Positions 58,560 to 64,000 of a stretch of DNA of 64,000 nucleotides are shown here, piece after piece. This stretch comes from Nectonema munidae (taxonomy: Eukaryota; Nematomorpha; Nectonematoida; Nectonematidae), in contig JAUIRK010000673.1 of NCBI GenBank assembly GCA_030549495.1, positions 1,488,001 through 1,552,000 of the forward strand, given 5' to 3'. The position numbers and the translations under genes are program-made. The notes below the pieces were generated by a model, which made no database searches, had not been told where the DNA came from, and worked only from the letters and a program-made list of their open reading frames with translations. Within the stretch, counting starts at the first letter, position 1. Every line of letters begins with the position of its first letter.

Positions 58560-59192
58560 CTTACTTACTCAAAAAATCTCTCAAAAAAGTCTCATCAAAT
58601 CACTCACCAGACAACACTCAAGAATCTACAACTCCACCGGTTAACACCACCTCCCCCACCAAACCTAAACAAATCTTTTTTAGAGCCTGATCTCACCATA
58701 AAAATATTGCCCACCTCCATAACTACTAGAAAAGAAAAAGCCTCTCATAAACAAACTACAATCAAAAATCTTCAAGCCTCACAAAATAACTACACCAAAA
58801 CACGATCATCACACTCTGGCGCCATATATTTTCAATTCAATAACCCACAACAAAAAAAGAATGCACAAACACAACTCACCAAAATAAGAATGATAGCAGA
58901 AAACATTACTACTCAAAAACCTAAACTCATCATCCGAAGCATTCCAAATAGCATACCACTCTTGAACCTTAGCAAAATAATCTTTCAACAAAACCCAAAC
59001 ACCCTTTCAATTGGCTCTCTAATCAATCATATTCAATTAGGAAAACAAGGTTTATACTCTTACACTGCCATACTAGAACCATCCAACCCACAAATTCTTA
59101 ACTTTCTTACTGACCAACCAAAAATCTTTCTCGACAACTACATTCTCACCATACATAATTTCAAAACAAAACCCAAACAATGCAATAACCGC
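58560..59192 (+). mobile_element. LINE A 5' fragment (ORF1)
   Basis: The frame from 58707 contains TRSSHSGAIYFQFNNPQQ and YTAILEPSNPQILNFL, matching TRSSNSGTIYFQFSKPEE and YSAILEPSNPNIFKHL of the 29.1-kb copy. The C-rich, G-poor composition begins at about 58560, so this copy extends further 5' than the longer one. It stops near 59192, before the zinc knuckles. About 100 bp of other sequence and then element E follow. Confidence 0.85.
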
Positions 59193-59303
59193 ATGTATCC
59201 GCATGAACGTCTTCCATCAGTTGCAAAACTATTTCTATTTAATGTATTCATTAATCATGATTGTATGATGCAATCAATTAATAATTTTGCCATTAACCCT
59301 ATT

Positions 59304-59338
59304 AGTGCTGGGGGGCATAAAACACCCCCCCCCTCACT
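59304..59338 (+). repeat. G/C hairpin near the left end of element E
   Basis: AGTG, two bases and a G run are followed by about ten bases, then a C run and CACT, so the ends can pair. The copy at 35 kb keeps the design with longer, irregular G and C runs; the 22.9-kb copy retains only the C side. Confidence 0.6.
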
Positions 59339-59720
59339 AAAAAATTAATTGTAGAAAATTGGCTGAATCATATCCCTTCAAATTTTGTGACTTTTCCTAA
59401 AATCGCTAGCTGCATCTTTTGAAACCATTTTCATGGTAGTTGAATGACCCCTTCATGTCCAAAACTGTCAATCAAAATCAAAAATTAAAATTTTTCAGCA
59501 AAATTTTGACATTATCTGTACTTAACCTTATAACTTAGGATCTATATTATATAATACCCTTAAAATTTATAATTATGTACAGTTTGGAACGCATAACACT
59601 TTATATATTTAATTTTTTTAATAATCATGGCTACTTTTTAGAAAATGTCAATCAAAATTTTGATTGATCAAAAATATATCTAATAAAATATACCTTCAAA
59701 TTTTACATAAAATATGTTTT

Positions 59721-60060
59721 TATACTAAATCGGTCATGCTGTTTTCATTTCTGGACTCATTTTTTAGATTTAGAATGTGAAAATACCTATAAGTGTTAAT
59801 CAAATTTGCGGTTTACTTTTGAAAATTGTCTCCAAAAACATTCCTTCACATTTTACATAAAATATAAGTGTTATACTAAATCGGCCATGCTGGTTTCATT
59901 TCTGGACCCATTTTTTACGTTTAGGATATGAAAATACCTATAAGTGTTAATCAAATTTGCGGTTTACTTCTAAAAATTATCTCCAAAAACATTCATTCAA
60001 ATTTTACAATGAAATATATGTTTTTATACCAAATCAACCATGCTGTTTTCATTTCTGAAC
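59721..60060 (+). repeat. Tandem array A in element E, period about 152 bp
   Basis: Three units are marked by TATAC.AAATC then ATGCTG.TTTCATTTCTG at about 59721, 59872 and 60025. Five more diverged units lie at 23300-23860 in copy 1. Confidence 0.8.
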
Positions 60061-60589
60061 TCATTTTTCACATACTGCTATATAATTTTTTTTTGTGTAT
60101 ATTTTGGTTTATAATACTTTCTACAATCATCTTGAGTATGAAATATTTATTAAAAAAAACAAAGCGTATTATAAATTCTTTTGAAAATTTGTAAGAGAGA
60201 AGGAACCAAGTTAAAAACTAATTGAAAAGAGAACATGTGATCAAAACAAATAAAAATATATGTATCTTGACTAAATGGAAGATCTACCATGTTCTAATGA
60301 AGTAGAAAGTGGTTTAATTATATAATATTAGATGCTTCAAAAAAGATTTTGACTGTGAAAAATAAGTTCCTCTTTTACAAATGAAAAATATTTAAATCGA
60401 TAGCTTATCATCTAGGATTACAATGAACATTTAGATGGGTAGGAAATCTGAAAATTTAGAATAGGACAGATTTATCAAAAATGGCACAGATGCCAATATG
60501 TGAGAATTTAGTCACTATCAAGATATTTTTAATTTAAATTGAATTTGTCCATCTTATTCCTTTTGCGTCAAAGAAATAATTTTTTAGAT

Positions 60590-62377
60590 GAATATTTGAC
60601 ATTGATTTACAGGTTTAGTCGATTTTTTGACAGATTTTATTGATTTCATAAAAAATGAATTCACCACTGAATTCAGCATATTTGAAAATCGGTATACATG
60701 TGTAAAAAACTTTATATAATTATTTAGATAAAAAGTTCCTTTTTGAGATGAGCTGTCACATTCAGATCAATTTTTTGACAGGTTTGAATGATTTTCATAA
60801 AAAATGAATATCACCACCGAATTCAGCATATTTGAAAATGGGTATACACGTGTAAAAAAATTTATATAATTATTTAGATAAAAAGTTCCTTTTTGAGATG
60901 AGCTGTCACATTCAGATCAATTTTTTGACAGGTTTGATTGATTTTCATAAAAAATGAATATCACCACCGAATTCAGCATATTTGAAAATGGGTATACAAG
61001 TGTAAAAAACTTTATATAATTATTTAGATAAAAAGATCCTTTTTGAGATGAGCTGTCACATTCAGATCAATTTTTTGACAGGTTTGAATGATTTTCATAA
61101 AAAATGAATATCACCACCGAATTCAGCATATTTGAAAATGGGTATACACGTGTAAAAAACTTTATATAATTATTTAGATAAAAAGTTCCTTTTTGAGATG
61201 AGCTGTCACATTCAGATCAATTTTTTGACAGGTTTGATTGATTTTCATAAAAAATGAATATCACCACCGAATTCAGCATATTTGAAAATGGGTATACAAG
61301 TGTAAAAAACTTTATATAATTATTTAGATAAAAAGATCCTTTTTGAGATGAGCTGCCACATTCAGATCAATTTTTTGACAGGTTTGAATGATTGTCATAA
61401 AAAATGAATATCACCACCGAATTCAGCATATTTGAAAATGGGTATACACGCGTAAAAAACTTTATATAATTATTTAGATAAAAAGTTCCTTTTTGAGATG
61501 AGCTGTCACATTCAGATCAATTTTTTGACAGGTTTGAATGATTTTCATAAAAATGTATATCACCGCTGAATGCTTGAAAATGGGTATAATATATGTGTAA
61601 AAAACTTTATCTAATTATTTAGATAAAAAGTTCCTTTTTGAGATGAGCTGTCACATTCAGATCAATTTTTTGACAGGTTTGAATGATTTTCATAAAAAAT
61701 GAATATCACCACCGAATTCAGCATATTTGAAAATAGGTATACACGTGTAAAAAACTTTATATAATTATTTAGATAAAAAGTTCCTTTTTGAGATGAGCTG
61801 TCACATTCAGATCAATTTTTTGACAGGTTTGAATGATTTTCATAAAAAATGAATATCACCACCGAATTCAGCATATTTGAAAATGGGTATACACGTGTAA
61901 AAAACTTTATATAATTATTTAGATAAAAAGTTCCTTTTTGAGATGAGCTGTCACATTCAGATCAATTTTTTGACAGGTTTGATTGATTTTCATAAAAAAT
62001 GAATATCACTTGAATTTAGCATATTTGAAAATGGGTATACATGTGTAAAAAACTTTATATACTTATTTAGATAAAAAGTTCCTTTTTGAGATGAGCTGTC
62101 ACATTCAGATCAATTTTTTGACAGGTTTGAATGATTTTCATAAAAAATGAATATCACCACCGAATTCAGCATATTTGAAAATGGGTATACACGTGTAAAA
62201 AACTTTATATAATTATTTAGATAAAAAGTTCCTTTTTGAGATGAGCTGTCACATTCAGATCAATTTTTTGACAGGTTTGATTGATTTTCATAAAAAATGA
62301 ATATCACTTGAATTTAGCATATTTGAAAATGGGTATACATGTGTAAAAAACTTTATATACTTATTTAGATAAAAAGT
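60590..62377 (+). repeat. Tandem array B: about 12 units of 150 bp
   Basis: The unit start TTCCTTTTTGAGATGAGCTG (or ATCC) falls at 60736, 60886, 61036, 61186, 61336, 61486, 61631, 61781, 61931, 62079 and 62229, and a last one is cut at 62377. A diverged unit precedes at about 60590-60735. Inside each are TTTTTTGACAGGTTTGA, AATATCACC and GGGTATACA. Most units differ by only a few bases. Unit variants alternate, giving 300-bp dimers. Two old relatives are at 25060-25280. Confidence 0.95.
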
Positions 62378-63048
62378 TCTCGGCAAAAATTTTTTCACCT
62401 TTATTAAAAATAATAACAAATGACACTTATTTACTCCACCTCCCTATCATCTTAAAAACCATTTTCTGCTTAACTTTATGAAAAATTTGCAAAAAAATTA
62501 TTTAAAAAATATTGAGTTATCGCTTGTAAAATAAGAGTGAAAACGTTTAATCAACTATTTTTTCGTACTATTTGCTATTTTTTAAAATTTACTTTAAAAT
62601 CGTTGATTAAATTTTCTAGCTTTTTTACAAACGATCAAAATAAAAAGGGGTCAGGCTAAAACATGCACTTGTGATTTTTTTACGTGCAAAAAAGTGGACA
62701 TTTTAGTCCGATTCAATAAAAATAGAAAAAATATTTCATAATATTTCGATTTAAAAAATCAATATTTGGCTCAATATACGCTTATCAAACGACAATAAAT
62801 TTTTTGACTTAATCGTGATTTCATCGCATATCTCGCCGAACATGCAGGTTTCCTTTTTAAAGACAGATCAAATTAGAGTAACTCAATTCATTTTATTTAA
62901 TATTTTATGGGAAATGATAATGTTCCCTTTAAATAAGATTGATTACAACCCATTAGGTGCCACTGTACTTTTTGAGAACAGTAAAAGTATGATAATTTAT
63001 CTCCTATAACTTAATTATCCTTGGCTTTTCATTGTTTCTAAGGGTTAA

Positions 63049-64000
63049 ATTTGTATAGAATTTATTTTGGACTTCTTGCTAAGTAATATAAATTTAATGT
63101 TTATAGAAAACTTTCTTGCAAAGATCGACTTTCAAATTTTTTAAAAGGGCCAAATTTAAATTCACAATTTCATAACGGTCAATTCCTAATTGACCAAGAG
63201 TTGAGCCAGGTCCAAAATATAGTTTCAGATAATTTACTCTACTACCTGAATATATGTGTAGGTAGCTTGTTTTTTATAAGCTTTGTGCAATAATACTTAA
63301 TTAGTCAGTGTTAGGGAATAAACAAATAATTTTGAGTATACGAAAAAGTTTTGAGCTCTGAAAATATATTATTCAAAATGAAAAATAGATGACAAAATAT
63401 CTAAAACATCAAAATTTGGTAACGTTGTAATGTTGCCTCTCCTTTTATATATATATATATCAAATCAAGTTCAGAGCAAAGTATATTTTAAAAATCTCTG
63501 AAAGAAGAATAAAAGTAGCATGGATTGTTCTAACAAAAAGGCACCCTTTCAACAGCTTGAATCGAACTAAGAGCAGTTGAGTTGGAAAATTGGGATTCGA
63601 ATGCAAGACCATAAAGAATCAAAGCAGGATTCTAGATAACACTAGTAACGGTTTATCCAAACAAATTAAATTATTTACTAATGATTACTGTCGTAAAAGC
63701 AGGATTGCGGAGAGAGATAAGAGTTCGCGTCAATATGGCTAAATTTTAATATCAAAATTTAATCGGGGGTTTTTAGGTATTATGAAAATAAAGTTAAATT
63801 TTTGTAAGCGCTTAGCCCTTGTTTAGTCGAAGTAGGAAGTGAAGATTTGGCGTTAAGTTTATTAAATTTAGTATTTGGAGTCGCACTTTACTGACCTATA
63901 AAAACTTTAAAAAGGTGATTAAAGAAGGACCAATCAATATAAAATTAGTTGTGTGGCGCTTTTTGAGTCTAGAGAAAATGACTTGATTTGATTGCCTCTG
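63049..64000. other. No gene seen
   Basis: AT-rich with a (TA)n run at about 63446-63460. Near 63585 GGGATTCGAATGC resembles a B box but has no A box. Confidence 0.45.

Larger units (their letters stand above)
59293..63048 (+). mobile_element. Element E, copy 3 (longest), TTAA-flanked
   Basis: The left edge is TTAA (59293-59296) then CCCTATTAGTGCT. A candidate right edge is AAGGGTTAA at 63040-63048. If correct, the element is 59297-63044 (about 3.75 kb) with TTAA on both sides, as for piggyBac-type insertion; the ends share only CCCT plus A. It contains a G/C hairpin at the left end, array A (59721-60060) and array B (60590-62377). It has no coding frame of note (59928-60194 is chance). It is probably a non-autonomous passenger. 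Confidence 0.55.

Noticed and set aside
60590-62377. CRISPR-like regular repeats
   Set aside because: The repeats are contiguous 150-bp units with no unique spacers, in a eukaryotic genome.

Overview
The window is eukaryotic and AT-rich (estimated by eye at around 70% A+T), with three compact, apparently intronless protein-coding genes in a sea of decayed transposons. The genes are a Tob/BTG anti-proliferative protein (2908-4959, minus), a CCDC137-like nucleolar protein (40975-41607, minus) and a full-length delta(24)-sterol reductase DHCR24 (49342-50907, minus). The transposon mix is hAT (including KIAA1586-like and FAM200/SCAND3-like transposases), piggyBac, Tigger/pogo relics, RNase H-bearing LINEs, RTE LINEs and tRNA-derived SINEs. 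Together with a poly-Q/N/H-rich Tob, this suggests an arthropod, plausibly a crustacean such as a parasitic copepod. That assignment is an inference from family recognition only.

Layout. 1-7.2 kb: the tob gene with flanking non-coding DNA. 7.2-9.2 kb: a broken piggyBac. 9.9-20.3 kb: many small non-autonomous DNA transposons, three with readable ends: a 676-bp Tigger-like element flanked by TA, a 139-bp hAT MITE with an 8-bp target duplication, and an inverted-repeat element at 18.5-19.2 kb. 22.9-25.3 kb: an old copy of an element called E here, which carries tandem arrays. 26.1-27.8 kb: a hAT transposase relic. 29.1-33.7 kb: an almost full-length LINE (LINE A). 34-36 kb: a piggyBac relic, a fragment of E and a hAT fragment. 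36.4-38.5 kb: a complete 2.06-kb hAT copy with an exact 8-bp target duplication. 41 kb: the CCDC137-like gene. 42.4-45.2 kb: nested hAT-like and Tigger-like repeats with a SINE and a 42-bp minisatellite. 46.8-48.8 kb: the 3' end of LINE A followed by the 5' half of a second LINE (LINE B). 49.3-50.9 kb: DHCR24. 51.5-52.8 kb: an RTE LINE split by an 805-bp element. 53.6-57.0 kb: the 3' half of a LINE B-like element on the opposite strand. 57.5-58.4 kb: a relic of an unnamed repeat-encoded protein. 58.6-59.2 kb: LINE A ORF1. 59.3-63.0 kb: a long copy of E with about 12 tandem 150-bp units.

No operon or shared pathway links the three genes. They look like ordinary single-copy host genes. The most unusual structures are element E (TTAA-flanked, with a G/C hairpin at its left end and two different arrays of about 150 bp, one with dimeric higher-order structure), the two complementary halves of LINE B on opposite strands either side of DHCR24 (a possible inversion), and the unnamed coding repeat at 57.5-58.4 kb.
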